DNA of 39,047 bases, taken from the NCBI RefSeq assembly GCF_047634455.1, contig NZ_JBLIAI010000025.1:1-39047 (forward strand), read 5' to 3'. Below, piece by piece: positions 31,453-39,047 of this stretch. The notes beneath the pieces are model-generated. The model had not been told where the DNA came from. It saw only the letters and a list, made by a program, of their open reading frames with translations, and made no database searches. The position numbers were made by a program, and so were the translations under genes. Numbering within the stretch: position 1 is the first letter of the stretch; every line of letters begins with the position of its first letter. The stretch is from Maritalea sp047634455. GTDB taxonomy: Bacteria; Pseudomonadota; Alphaproteobacteria; Rhizobiales; Devosiaceae.

Positions 31453-32361
31453 TTGAGCATTGATAAGACAAAAGAAGCCGCGATTCTAGCACAGGCGTTG
31501 CCATATATGCTGCGCTACGATCATCGAGTGGTCGTGGTGAAATATGGCGGCCATGCCATGGGCGACCCAGAACTGGCCCGAGCATTTGCGCGTGACATTG
31601 TGCTGATACGCCAGTCCGGCGTGATGCCGATTGTTGTGCATGGCGGCGGTCCACAGATCGGCAAGATGCTTGATCGACTAAACATCACATCTGAATTCAA
31701 AGACGGATTGCGGGTGACGGACCGCGCCACGGTGGATATTGTGGAGATGGTACTGGCTGGTGCCATCAACAAACAGATTGTCACCGCCATTACACAAGAA
31801 GGCGGTCGCGCCATCGGCCTATGCGGCAAAGACGCGGGCATGGTGCAGGCGAAAAAACTTAAACGCACCAAGATGGACCCGGACAGTAACATAGAACGGA
31901 TCATTGACTTGGGATTTGTTGGTGAACCCGATGAAGTTAATCCAGAGATTTTACACCGTTTGATCGGCGAAGAAATCATCCCGGTGATTGCACCAATTGC
32001 TGCGGGCAAGAATGGTGATACGTTCAACATTAACGCAGATACATTCGCAGGTGCCATTGCGTCTGCGATGGATGCCAAGCGCTTTTTGCTCTTGACCGAT
32101 GTTGAAGGGGTGATGGACGCCGAGGGCAATTTGATCCCGGACATGGACACCAAAGCTGCCCAAAAACTGATCGATAATGGTGTGGCAAAGGGCGGCATGA
32201 TTCCAAAACTTGAAACGGCAATCAATGCGGTTGAAAGTGGTGTGCAAGGCGTTGTGATTGTGAACGGCAAGACAAAACATGCCGTGTTGCTTGAGCTGTT
32301 TACCGAACATGGGGCTGGCACATTGATTCATCTGCCAGGCGAAATTGAGGATGATTATTGA
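31453..32361 (+). CDS. argB: Acetylglutamate kinase
   Basis: A kinase of the amino acid kinase family, second enzyme of arginine synthesis. KYGGHAMGD (phosphate loop), PIVVHGGGPQIGKML, then INKQIVTAI, NINADTFAGAIASAM and LLLTDVEGVMD identify it clearly. The frame is open from 31417 (GTG), but homologues begin near ...AAILAQALPYM, so TTG at 31453 (MSIDKTKEAA...) is preferred, giving 302 aa; GGGCGAG lies about 10 bases upstream. The ORF in another frame at 31414 encodes a 16-residue Trp-rich peptide, probably fortuitous. The stop overlaps the next ATG by one base. Confidence 0.95.
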   Translation: MSIDKTKEAAILAQALPYMLRYDHRVVVVKYGGHAMGDPELARAFARDIVLIRQSGVMPIVVHGGGPQIGKMLDRLNITSEFKDGLRVTDRATVDIVEMVLAGAINKQIVTAITQEGGRAIGLCGKDAGMVQAKKLKRTKMDPDSNIERIIDLGFVGEPDEVNPEILHRLIGEEIIPVIAPIAAGKNGDTFNINADTFAGAIASAMDAKRFLLLTDVEGVMDAEGNLIPDMDTKAAQKLIDNGVAKGGMIPKLETAINAVESGVQGVVIVNGKTKHAVLLELFTEHGAGTLIHLPGEIEDDY

Positions 32362-33050
32362 TGTCCTTGTCTGATGTGCGCCATTGGGTCTTTGATCTTG
32401 ACAACACGCTCTATCCGCGAACCTGCAGATTATTTGATCAGATTGATGTATTAATCACCGCATATGTGGCCGATATTACGGGTTTGGCTCCGGTTCCGGC
32501 GCGCAAGCTGCAAAAAGAGTTTTATCGCGAGCATGGCACCACTTTGCGCGGATTGATGGCAACACGAGACGTTGATCCGCAACATTTTTTGTCAAAGGTG
32601 CATGATATTGATTATGCGTCAGTGCAACCCGATCCGGCGTTGATATCTGCGCTCAAAGCACTGCCGGGCCAAAAGCTGATCTTTACAAATGCAGACGTTG
32701 GGCACGCAGAGGCGGTCATTCACAGACTTGGTGGCAACGACGTGTTTGATGGTATTTTTGGCATTGTTGAAGCTGACTATGAACCAAAACCATTCCGTGG
32801 GCCGTATGAGAAGTTTCTATCAGACTATGGCGTTGATGCCGCGAGTGCTGCGATGTTTGAGGACATGGAAAAGAACCTTCTGACCGCACATCAGATTGGC
32901 ATGCGCACGGTACACGTGATCCCAGACGCCAGCTTTGTTGATGACAGTTTGGAAGATTTTGAGCTGGAACGCAAAGACGACCACGACCACATTCATCACG
33001 TGACCGATGATTTGGCCGCATTCCTCACCCCGTTTGCGCATCAAGGCTAA
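32361..33050 (+). CDS. HAD-family pyrimidine 5'-nucleotidase-like hydrolase
   Basis: A 229-aa HAD phosphatase. FDLDNTLYP near the N-terminus holds the two catalytic aspartates, IFTNADVGHAEAVI the Thr/Ser motif II, a Lys in EPKPFRGPYEKF and MFEDMEKNL the acidic motif. This arrangement matches the pyrimidine 5'-nucleotidase (SDT1-like) group, which dephosphorylates UMP/CMP-type substrates. The TGATG junction couples it to argB, a pairing common in Hyphomicrobiales. The 3' end overlaps the convergent WYL gene by 4 bases. Confidence 0.93.
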   Translation: MSLSDVRHWVFDLDNTLYPRTCRLFDQIDVLITAYVADITGLAPVPARKLQKEFYREHGTTLRGLMATRDVDPQHFLSKVHDIDYASVQPDPALISALKALPGQKLIFTNADVGHAEAVIHRLGGNDVFDGIFGIVEADYEPKPFRGPYEKFLSDYGVDAASAAMFEDMEKNLLTAHQIGMRTVHVIPDASFVDDSLEDFELERKDDHDHIHHVTDDLAAFLTPFAHQG

Positions 33051-33727
33051 GAGCTATAGCGCTTAAGATAGTCTGCCAACGCCTTGCCAGGCGATGGCAA
33101 AAACTTCTCACGCAGTAGATTTGCTTCTTGGATCCGGTCGACGCGGAAGTCGCGAAAGTCCTTCCGCGAGGTGCACCATGCCGTCAACAACCATTTCGGG
33201 CCAAAGTTTGTGAGCGCGAGCGGGTAAACTTGTCGGTGTGAGGTTTTGCCGTCAAGCGCGAGATAGGTGAACTCTAAAATCCGGTCGCCATCTATGCCCC
33301 TACGTGCGAGACGCAAATTCTTTGTTGGAATTTTGGTCCCTTCGGGCGGCACAACCATCAAATGTGGACTGTCGAGCTTGGCTTTATGTGAGTCTGGCAC
33401 CGCATCTCGGATCTTATCCAACGCTTCTTTTGCAGCAGCCGAAAGGTCATCGTCTGCGATCAAAGCAAGCGTTTTTGCCCCAAGGGCTAACGCTTCCAAC
33501 TGTTCAAATGTAAAGCTGAGCGGGGGCAGATCAAATTCAGCGCGCAACATGAACCCCACCCCCGGCTCGGAATCTATCGGCGCGCCAGAGCCGATCAAGT
33601 GGGCCATATCCCGGTAGATAGAGCGTTTTGATATTTCCAATTTGTCCGCAATCTTTTGGGCAGTAAGCGCACCATTTGCGGTGCGCAATATTCTTATGAT
33701 CCGAAAAAGCCGTTCCGCTCGCCGCAT
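33047..33727 (-). CDS. WYL-domain transcriptional regulator (YafY type)
   Basis: A 226-aa regulator. A winged HTH (about 1-60, with LTAQKIADKLEISKRSIYRD as recognition region) is followed by a linker and a WYL domain (about 145-226: EFTYLALDG, VYPLALTNFG, WLLTAWC and RDFRVDRI). WYL domains sense ligands, including nucleic acids in some phage-defence regulators. It is divergent from the small monooxygenase-like gene, with a 87-base shared promoter region, and probably regulates it (inference). Confidence 0.92.
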   Translation of the reverse strand: MRRAERLFRIIRILRTANGALTAQKIADKLEISKRSIYRDMAHLIGSGAPIDSEPGVGFMLRAEFDLPPLSFTFEQLEALALGAKTLALIADDDLSAAAKEALDKIRDAVPDSHKAKLDSPHLMVVPPEGTKIPTKNLRLARRGIDGDRILEFTYLALDGKTSHRQVYPLALTNFGPKWLLTAWCTSRKDFRDFRVDRIQEANLLREKFLPSPGKALADYLKRYSS

Positions 33728-33814
33728 TCATTTTGCCCTTTTTGAACATTGTGGCCACAAGGGTGGCAACAGCCTCATGCTAAATCCCTTTTTATCAAAC
33801 GAAAAGGAAAACAA

Positions 33815-34111
33815 ATGAGCAATATTTTTGAAATCGTGAGTTTCAAGGTGAAAGATGTCGAAAAGGCAAAAGAGTTACGTCGCAATGCTATGGAGCACGC
33901 GAAAAAATTCAAAGGTTTCGTCAATTATCGCGCCTTGATCAACACCGAGGACCAGAGCCACTTTACCGATCTTGTTGAGTGGGAGAGCTTAGAGGACGCC
34001 CAAGCCGCCGCGCAGCAAATCATGTCTCTACCTGAGTTTCAGGCGATGATGTCAGAGATTGAAGCCGTCGAAAGCATGAAGCATTTTTCCGTCGATAAAT
34101 TCGTCGAGTAG
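33815..34111 (+). CDS. Antibiotic-biosynthesis-monooxygenase-like small protein
   Basis: A 98-aa ferredoxin-fold protein from the ATG at 33815 (AAAAGGA upstream). It has the ABM-type layout: beta strand NIFEIVSFKVKDVEKAKELR, a helix, FVNYRALINTED, a second strand FTDLVEWESLEDAQ and a terminal VESMKHFSVDKFVE. Proteins of this class act as small monooxygenases or detoxification factors, but the catalytic residues cannot be assigned. A longer frame from 33749 is not supported. It is likely controlled by the divergent WYL regulator. Confidence 0.8.
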   Translation: MSNIFEIVSFKVKDVEKAKELRRNAMEHAKKFKGFVNYRALINTEDQSHFTDLVEWESLEDAQAAAQQIMSLPEFQAMMSEIEAVESMKHFSVDKFVE

Positions 34112-34116
34112 CACAA

Positions 34117-34139
34117 AAGGCCCGGCAATGCCGGGCCTT
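34117..34139. terminator. Bidirectional rho-independent terminator
   Basis: AAGGCCCGGC and GCCGGGCCTT form a perfect 10-bp stem with a 3-base loop between convergent genes (the monooxygenase-like gene and the LOG gene). A tail of A/T lies on both sides, so it can serve both strands. Confidence 0.88.
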
Positions 34140-34164
34140 ATTCGTGAAGGTCAAATCGTTGTTA

Positions 34165-35034
34165 CTATTCTGAAACGTCGTCGCAATCTTTATCGGTAAT
34201 TGCCGGTAAATTGTACGCCTCGCGCACAATACACCAAGCCTCTTCTGCAGTGTCGACCGTTTTGAACAGATTGACATCTTCCGGGGAAATTGTCCCCTCT
34301 TCGGCAAGCGCTTCAAGATTAATAACGCGGTTCCAAAAATGGGAGCCGAACAAGAGCACTGGTATGCGCTCCATACGTCCAGTTTGGATGAGTGTCAGTG
34401 TTTCAAAAAACTCATCCATGGTGCCAAATCCGCCCGGAAAGACCGCGATCACTTTCGCGCGCAGCAAGAAATGAATTTTACGGGTCGCAAAATAGTGGAA
34501 ATTGAAACTCAGATCAGGGGTTACATATTCGTTTGGCGCCTGTTCGTGTGGCAATACGATATTGAGACCAATCGAGGGTGCGCCAACCTCGGATGCACCT
34601 TTGTTGCCCGCCTCCATGACACCGGGTCCACCCCCCGTCACCACAACATATTCTTTGTGATCCATGGTTTCTGACGTCAATGACGCTAATCGCGCGAATT
34701 TACGGGCCTCATCATAATATTTGGAGTTCTTTTCCAAATTGGCTTTTTGCACATCATTTTTCGCCGCCCAAGCATCCTCACCCGGCGCGGGCAACCGAGC
34801 ACCACCAAACAAAACCACGGTGGAATTTATCCCGCGCTCGCGAAGCCACAATTCTGGCTTTAGAATTTCGAGCTGCAAACGGATTGCACGGGTGTCCTCG
34901 GACGTCATAAACTCTTCGTCAGAAAAGGCGAGTTTGTAGGCCGCAGATTCGGTTTGTGGCGTCTTGGGGACACGCCTTGTGACGCTGATATCTTCTTGCG
35001 AGGTGCGTAACGAGGTGTGACGGCGCTTTGACAT
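34165..35034 (-). CDS. LOG-family protein (putative cytokinin-riboside phosphoribohydrolase-like)
   Basis: A 289-aa Rossmann-like protein from the ATG at 35034 (GGAGAA upstream, MSKRRHTSLRTSQ...). VVLFGGARLPAPGEDAWAA, VVTGGGPGVMEAGNKGA and FPGGFGTMDEFFETL are the LOG signatures, including PGGxGTxxE. Related bacterial proteins are nucleotide 5'-monophosphate hydrolases, and the longer members like this one have N- and C-terminal extensions, so the exact substrate is unclear. The longer frame to 35100 adds 22 residues without a ribosome binding site. Confidence 0.9.
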   Translation of the reverse strand: MSKRRHTSLRTSQEDISVTRRVPKTPQTESAAYKLAFSDEEFMTSEDTRAIRLQLEILKPELWLRERGINSTVVLFGGARLPAPGEDAWAAKNDVQKANLEKNSKYYDEARKFARLASLTSETMDHKEYVVVTGGGPGVMEAGNKGASEVGAPSIGLNIVLPHEQAPNEYVTPDLSFNFHYFATRKIHFLLRAKVIAVFPGGFGTMDEFFETLTLIQTGRMERIPVLLFGSHFWNRVINLEALAEEGTISPEDVNLFKTVDTAEEAWCIVREAYNLPAITDKDCDDVSE

Positions 35035-35205
35035 ATAATTCTCCAAAAATCTACTACGCACTATTGTACCCACAATCGTGTTAACGATCGGTACTTGCAA
35101 GCAGATCGCACAATGTTCATTCTTTCGTGAATGGATTGGTTGACACGCTTCATTACGCCGCTAATGTCGCCCCAATCATATAGATCAGATGGAGTGCATA
35201 AAAAC

Positions 35206-36051
35206 ATGTCTTTTGCCGACTTGTCCCAAACCATTGATGCAGCGTTTGAAGACCGCGACAATGTGAACTTGAACACACAAGGCGCTGTGCGCGAAGCTGT
35301 AAAAGAGGCACTCGCGCTGATGGATGACGGCAAGCTGCGCGTCGCCGAACAGGATGCAAGTGGCGCATGGACAGTTAATCAGTGGGCAAAAAAAGCCGTG
35401 TTGCTTTCGTTCCGTCTCAACGACATGGAAATGATGCCTGGCGGTCCGGGTGGCGCACATTGGTGGGACAAAGTGCCGTCCAAATTTGCTGGCTGGAGCG
35501 AGAACCGTTTCCGCGAAGCAGGCTTTCGGGCAGTGCCGGGCGCAATTGTCCGTCATTCAGCACATATCGCACCGGGCGCTGTGTTGATGCCATCCTTTGT
35601 CAATCTTGGCGCCTATGTTGGCGAAAACACGATGGTCGACACATGGGCCGCGGTTGGCTCATGTGCACAAATCGGCGCGAATGTGCATCTATCAGGTGGT
35701 GTGGGCATTGGCGGCGTTCTTGAACCTCTTCAAGCGGACCCTGTAATCATTGAAGATGATTGCTTCATTGGTGCGCGTTCTGAAATTGTTGAAGGCGTGC
35801 GCGTGGGCAAAGGCTCTGTGATTTCGATGGGCGTGTTCATCGGCCAATCGACAAAAATCGTCAACCGTCACACTGGCGAAATACACATGGGCGAAGTGCC
35901 GCCCTATTCAGTTGTTGTATCTGGTTCTTTGCCGGGCAAACCATTCCCCAACGGCACGCCCGGTCCCAGCCTATATTGCGCAGTTATCGTGAAACAGGTT
36001 GATCAAAAAACACGATCAAAAACATCGATCAACGACCTGTTGCGAGATTAA
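35206..36051 (+). CDS. dapD: Tetrahydrodipicolinate N-succinyltransferase
   Basis: A 281-aa hexapeptide-repeat enzyme of lysine/diaminopimelate synthesis. From the ATG at 35206 (GGAG about 12 bases upstream) the N-terminus is MSFADLSQTIDAAFEDRDNV, as in homologues. VPGAIVRHSAHIAPGAV, MVDTWAAVGSCAQIG and LSGGVGIGGVLEPLQA are the left-handed beta-helix signatures. The frame extending upstream to 35131 is not supported. It is directly followed by dapE, one base after its stop. Confidence 0.96.
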   Translation: MSFADLSQTIDAAFEDRDNVNLNTQGAVREAVKEALALMDDGKLRVAEQDASGAWTVNQWAKKAVLLSFRLNDMEMMPGGPGGAHWWDKVPSKFAGWSENRFREAGFRAVPGAIVRHSAHIAPGAVLMPSFVNLGAYVGENTMVDTWAAVGSCAQIGANVHLSGGVGIGGVLEPLQADPVIIEDDCFIGARSEIVEGVRVGKGSVISMGVFIGQSTKIVNRHTGEIHMGEVPPYSVVVSGSLPGKPFPNGTPGPSLYCAVIVKQVDQKTRSKTSINDLLRD

Positions 36052-36052
36052 T

Positions 36053-37219
36053 ATGGCTGTTGCCCTTGCCCTTGACCTGTTGCGTGATCTGATCCGATGC
36101 AATTCTGTGACGCCGGTTGATGGCGGCGCACAAGATGTGCTGGTGCGCTTTTTGGAACCGCTCGGTTTTACATGCACGCGGACCCCATTTGAGGGCGACG
36201 ATAGCTATCGCGTTGAAAACTTGTTCGCAACACGTGGCTCAAGCGGGCCGCATTTGCTGTTCGCGGGCCATACCGATGTGGTGCCGGTTGGCGACGCTGA
36301 AGCATGGACGCACGATCCGTTTTCTGCCGATATAGACGAAAATGGTGTGATGTGGGGCCGCGGGGCCGTGGATATGAAAAGCGGCGTCGCCGCGTTTTGT
36401 GCGGCGCTGCCCGCCTTTATTGAAAGTGGTCAAGCAGACAAATGCACCATTTCGTTGCTCATTACTGGCGATGAAGAATCCGACGCTGTAAATGGCACGG
36501 TGAAGGTGCTGAAGTGGGCTCAAGAACAAGGCCACACATTTGACTTTGGACTTGTGGGTGAACCATCAAGCGCAGAAACTTTTGGCGATATCGTAAAAAT
36601 CGGACGACGTGGATCGCTTGGGTTCACCATCAGTGTTGCGGGCGAACAGGGCCATGTGGCCTATCCAGATAAGGCTCGCAATCCGCTGCCCACTTTGGCT
36701 GGCATAGCGCATCAACTCTCCAGCGCCAAACTTGACGATGGAAATGAGAGTTTTCAGCCAACAAATCTTGAGATCACTTCGATTGATGTGGGTAACAGTG
36801 CAACCAATGTGATCCCCGCCAAAGGTCGTTTACAGGGCAATATTCGTTTCAACGACATTTGGGACGGACAAAAGCTAAAAGACTGGCTGACGACGCAAAT
36901 CCAGCAAGTGCCGACAAATGGGTGCGATGTTGAACTGAACATCAATCAGCCTGTTTCACGTTCATTTGTATCTCATGACTCCAGCCATGTGGATTTGCTG
37001 CTTGAGAGTGTGTCAGCTATTGCCGGACAAGTGCCGAAACGCTCGACGGGGGGTGGCACGTCGGACGCTCGATTTATCGCAGATTATTGCCCGGTTGCCG
37101 AATTCGGCCTTGTGGGCAAGACCATGCATCAGGTTGACGAACAGGTGCCAACACAGATGGTGCTTGAACTTGAGAAGGTTTATGCCCATTTTCTAAACAG
37201 TTTTGCCAAACAAGGGTAG
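36053..37219 (+). CDS. dapE: Succinyl-diaminopimelate desuccinylase
   Basis: A 388-aa M20-family metalloenzyme. From the ATG at 36053 (MAVALALDLLRDLIRCNSV): FAGHTDVVPVGD (metal-binding His and Asp), WGRGAVDMKSG, LITGDEESDAVNG (catalytic Glu and metal Glu), LVGEPS, and a C-terminal GLVGKTMHQVDEQVP. It removes the succinyl group that DapD adds, which explains the two-gene order. The upstream frame start (35999) lies inside dapD and is not used. Confidence 0.96.
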   Translation: MAVALALDLLRDLIRCNSVTPVDGGAQDVLVRFLEPLGFTCTRTPFEGDDSYRVENLFATRGSSGPHLLFAGHTDVVPVGDAEAWTHDPFSADIDENGVMWGRGAVDMKSGVAAFCAALPAFIESGQADKCTISLLITGDEESDAVNGTVKVLKWAQEQGHTFDFGLVGEPSSAETFGDIVKIGRRGSLGFTISVAGEQGHVAYPDKARNPLPTLAGIAHQLSSAKLDDGNESFQPTNLEITSIDVGNSATNVIPAKGRLQGNIRFNDIWDGQKLKDWLTTQIQQVPTNGCDVELNINQPVSRSFVSHDSSHVDLLLESVSAIAGQVPKRSTGGGTSDARFIADYCPVAEFGLVGKTMHQVDEQVPTQMVLELEKVYAHFLNSFAKQG

Positions 37220-37224
37220 CTTTC

Positions 37225-37797
37225 GTGAATCCAAATAGCCTCATCGAGGAAATTATAGCTGCCGCACGCGGATGTTGGGGCATTTTAGCCGGTAACCGAC
37301 TAGCCGCCAACAAACTTGATGGCAGCTGGTCTGGGGTGATCACCTCAATCATCGCGGCGCTGATGGCGTTAGGTGCACAATCCATGCTGCATTTGCCTTT
37401 GCCAGCAGACGTGATTGCGCCCGCACCCGTGCTGGTGCTGTTGCACTTAGTGGCCGTGAATGTCGCCGGATTTTACGGTGTGTTCTTGTTCTTGCGGACC
37501 AAGGGAAAACCCTTTGATATTGGCAGCTATATCGCGGCGCACAACTGGTCTAACTTTTTCTTTTTGGTCATCGCGTTGCTGCTGACATTTGTCTTGCCAG
37601 GCATGATGGGCAGTTTGGTCATCACCATTGCAACCGCTGTGTTTTACGTTAGAGCGGCGTCGTTTTTGCTTGGCATTAGCGGGGCGGATCTTGTTTTGAT
37701 GATTGGCGCGCAATTGCTTGCAATGCTTGGCAGCATCGTTTTGTTAATGGTGATCGGGGGGATTATCCCCGGGCTTGGGTTTCAGATCATCGGCTAG
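37225..37797 (+). CDS. Hypothetical polytopic membrane protein downstream of dapE
   Basis: A 190-aa protein starting at GTG, with AAGGG just upstream, 6 bases after the dapE stop. At least four hydrophobic segments are visible (about 37-55, 66-88, 105-125, 128-148 and 155-188); the sequence GSYIAAHNWSNFFFLVIALL separates two of them. Composition and layout are of the small polytopic YIP1-like type, but no confident family is assigned. A similar protein after dapE would suggest a conserved but unlinked operon member (not checked). Confidence 0.8.
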   Translation: MNPNSLIEEIIAAARGCWGILAGNRLAANKLDGSWSGVITSIIAALMALGAQSMLHLPLPADVIAPAPVLVLLHLVAVNVAGFYGVFLFLRTKGKPFDIGSYIAAHNWSNFFFLVIALLLTFVLPGMMGSLVITIATAVFYVRAASFLLGISGADLVLMIGAQLLAMLGSIVLLMVIGGIIPGLGFQIIG

Positions 37798-37818
37798 GAT
37801 TTGGGGGCGGTCAGAGCC

Positions 37819-38556
37819 CTAATAATCTACTTGCGTCAGATACAGTCCGTGTGCTGGCGCTACGGGTCCGCAGGCTTTTCTGTCTTTGGCTTCCAGCGCA
37901 ATTTTGACATCTTCTGGCTGCCAACGCCCCTCGCCTACCGCCTTAAGCGATCCGACCATTGACCGGACTTGATTGTGCAAGAACGCTCGAGACGAAACAT
38001 TGATGAGGATAATTTGGCCATTGCGGGTCACCTCACACCGATCTATTGATCGGATCGGTGATTTTGCTTGGCAAAATTTGGACCGAAAAGTCGAAAAATC
38101 ATGCTTACCCAAAAAATGTTTGGCCGCTTTTGCCATTTCAACATGATCTAATTCAACAGGTACGTGCCAGACGCGTTTTGCATCCAATGCAGGGCGCGAA
38201 CGACGACATAAAATCTGATATTCATAATGTCTGGCTGTCGCGGAAAATCGCGCCTCAAAGCTTTCGTCAACTTTTTCGACACTCAGAATCACAATTGTAT
38301 TTGGTTTGAGATGGAAGTTGATCGCCTGCATCACTTTGAACGGATCATGGTCCACTTCTGTATCAAAGTGTATGACCTGCCCTAAGGCATGAACGCCCGC
38401 ATCTGTTCGGCCCGCAGCTTGGGTCGGTGTTCTAACCCCGCAAAATTTCTCAATCGCGCGCTCAATTTTATTTTGAACCGCTTTGCCATTTGGTTGCACC
38501 TGCCAACCCGCATAGATTGTACCATCATATTCAATCAGTGCTTTGTAACGCGGCAT
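37819..38556 (-). CDS. truA: tRNA pseudouridine38-40 synthase
   Basis: A 245-aa TruA. LIEYDGTIYAGWQVQPNGKA at the N-terminus, AAGRTDAGVHALGQVIHF with the catalytic Asp of GRTDAGV, and RSIDRCEVTRNG and SRAFLHNQVRSMVG near the C-terminus. It modifies U38-U40 in tRNA anticodon arms. Start overlaps the fmt stop by one base, so both are in one minus-strand operon. Confidence 0.96.
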   Translation of the reverse strand: MPRYKALIEYDGTIYAGWQVQPNGKAVQNKIERAIEKFCGVRTPTQAAGRTDAGVHALGQVIHFDTEVDHDPFKVMQAINFHLKPNTIVILSVEKVDESFEARFSATARHYEYQILCRRSRPALDAKRVWHVPVELDHVEMAKAAKHFLGKHDFSTFRSKFCQAKSPIRSIDRCEVTRNGQIILINVSSRAFLHNQVRSMVGSLKAVGEGRWQPEDVKIALEAKDRKACGPVAPAHGLYLTQVDY

Positions 38557-39047
38557 CAGGCCAACACTTTTGATTTTAGCGATCCGACACCACGAATGAA
38601 TGTGTCTGCGTCCATCATGCTTTTGCCTTCGCGCTGCACATGGGTGAGCGCTATTGCGCCTGCGCCCGTTGCGATAGTCAATTGATCATCGATTACGGTG
38701 CCTGGCACTCCCTGCCCAGCCGCCAACGCTGACTTGATGACTTTCACCCGGGTTTGTTTACCGTTCAAGTCGACTTCAAACCATGCGCCCGGAAAAGGCG
38801 ATAGGCCGCGCACCTTATTGTGAATGTCTTGTGCGCTTGCAGACCAGTCAATCCGGGCTTCGGCCTTGTCGATTTTTTTTGCGTAGGTTACGCCATCATT
38901 CGCTTGCGGCGTAAAGTGCAAGCTATCACGCTCAAGCGCGGGTAGCGCCCGCCCGATCAGGTCGGCACCCCGGATCATCATTTGGTCGTGTAGCTCACCA
39001 GCGGTCATATTTTCAGAAATCGGAATTTCGTCGATTAGGCCGACATC
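38556..39047 (-). CDS. fmt: Methionyl-tRNA formyltransferase, C-terminal part (truncated by window edge)
   Basis: The frame is open to the window end. The visible part includes the end of the catalytic domain (DVGLIDEIPISENMTAGELH, the usual Fmt beginning of the linker region) and the C-terminal OB-like domain (ALPAL..., AYAKKIDKAEARIDW-type segment, LSPFPGAWFEV). The DxG...VPI motif is typical. It formylates initiator Met-tRNA; the 5' part is missing only because of the window edge. truA follows immediately. Confidence 0.93.
   Translation of the reverse strand, partial: DVGLIDEIPISENMTAGELHDQMMIRGADLIGRALPALERDSLHFTPQANDGVTYAKKIDKAEARIDWSASAQDIHNKVRGLSPFPGAWFEVDLNGKQTRVKVIKSALAAGQGVPGTVIDDQLTIATGAGAIALTHVQREGKSMMDADTFIRGVGSLKSKVLA

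Noticed and set aside
1..39047. CRISPR array or complete insertion sequence
   Set aside because: No regularly spaced direct repeats, no cas gene and no transposase with terminal inverted repeats were seen.

Overview
The window is from an alphaproteobacterium, most likely order Hyphomicrobiales. The evidence is the rpmH-rnpA-yidC-engB block near argB, dapD-dapE and truA-fmt, the alphaproteobacterial character of these proteins, and moderate GC. A Devosiaceae-like marine genus is a guess from composition and gene order, not a demonstrated assignment.

The window has two parts. Positions 1 to about 19,908 are the right-hand portion of an integrated mobile island whose left end lies outside the window. 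It ends in the 3' half of a tRNA-Arg(ACG) gene (19871-19947, minus strand), next to a large serine recombinase whose last dozen codons are read from the antisense of the tRNA. Positions 19,950-39,047 are ordinary chromosomal backbone.

Island, left to right. (1) A minus-strand operon of five touching or overlapping genes (5446 to 38): a TSPPY-type (probably N4-cytosine) DNA methyltransferase, a BglII/BstYI-fold restriction-endonuclease-like protein whose apparent active site is substituted, a ParB-like protein, an SNF2-family helicase/translocase, and a DUF3883 protein with an intact PD-(D/E)XK-like signature. I match this set to no named defence system; it is the best candidate for an undescribed one. 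(2) A gene-free stretch (5447-6161) dense in perfect hairpins, possibly a large structured RNA. (3) A cargo and regulatory region: a two-gene unit (secreted Rap1a-like protein plus cytosolic helical protein), a small serine resolvase, an ArdA-type antirestriction protein, a repeat-bearing intergenic region, and an HTH protein with a degenerate Nudix-like C-terminus. (4) A plus-strand operon (11558-17835) of five small or medium membrane proteins, a type IV coupling ATPase that lacks its own membrane anchor, another small membrane protein and two soluble, possibly mobilization-related proteins. No relaxase or VirB-type channel is visible. (5) A small acidic protein coupled to the large serine recombinase at the tRNA.

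Backbone: a minus-strand operon of a TVP38/TMEM64 membrane protein, a MerA-like flavin disulfide oxidoreductase and an orphan sensor kinase; then rpmH-rnpA-yidC (ribosomal protein L34, RNase P protein, membrane insertase), a CatB/Vat-type acyltransferase, engB, a CHASE-PAS-GGDEF-EAL protein, a glutamine amidotransferase-like protein, argB with a HAD phosphatase, a WYL regulator divergent from a small monooxygenase-like protein, a LOG-family protein, dapD-dapE (lysine/diaminopimelate synthesis) with a small membrane protein, and truA plus the 3' part of fmt. The island thus appears to combine its own restriction/defence and antirestriction functions with a coupling ATPase for transfer and a serine recombinase for integration.
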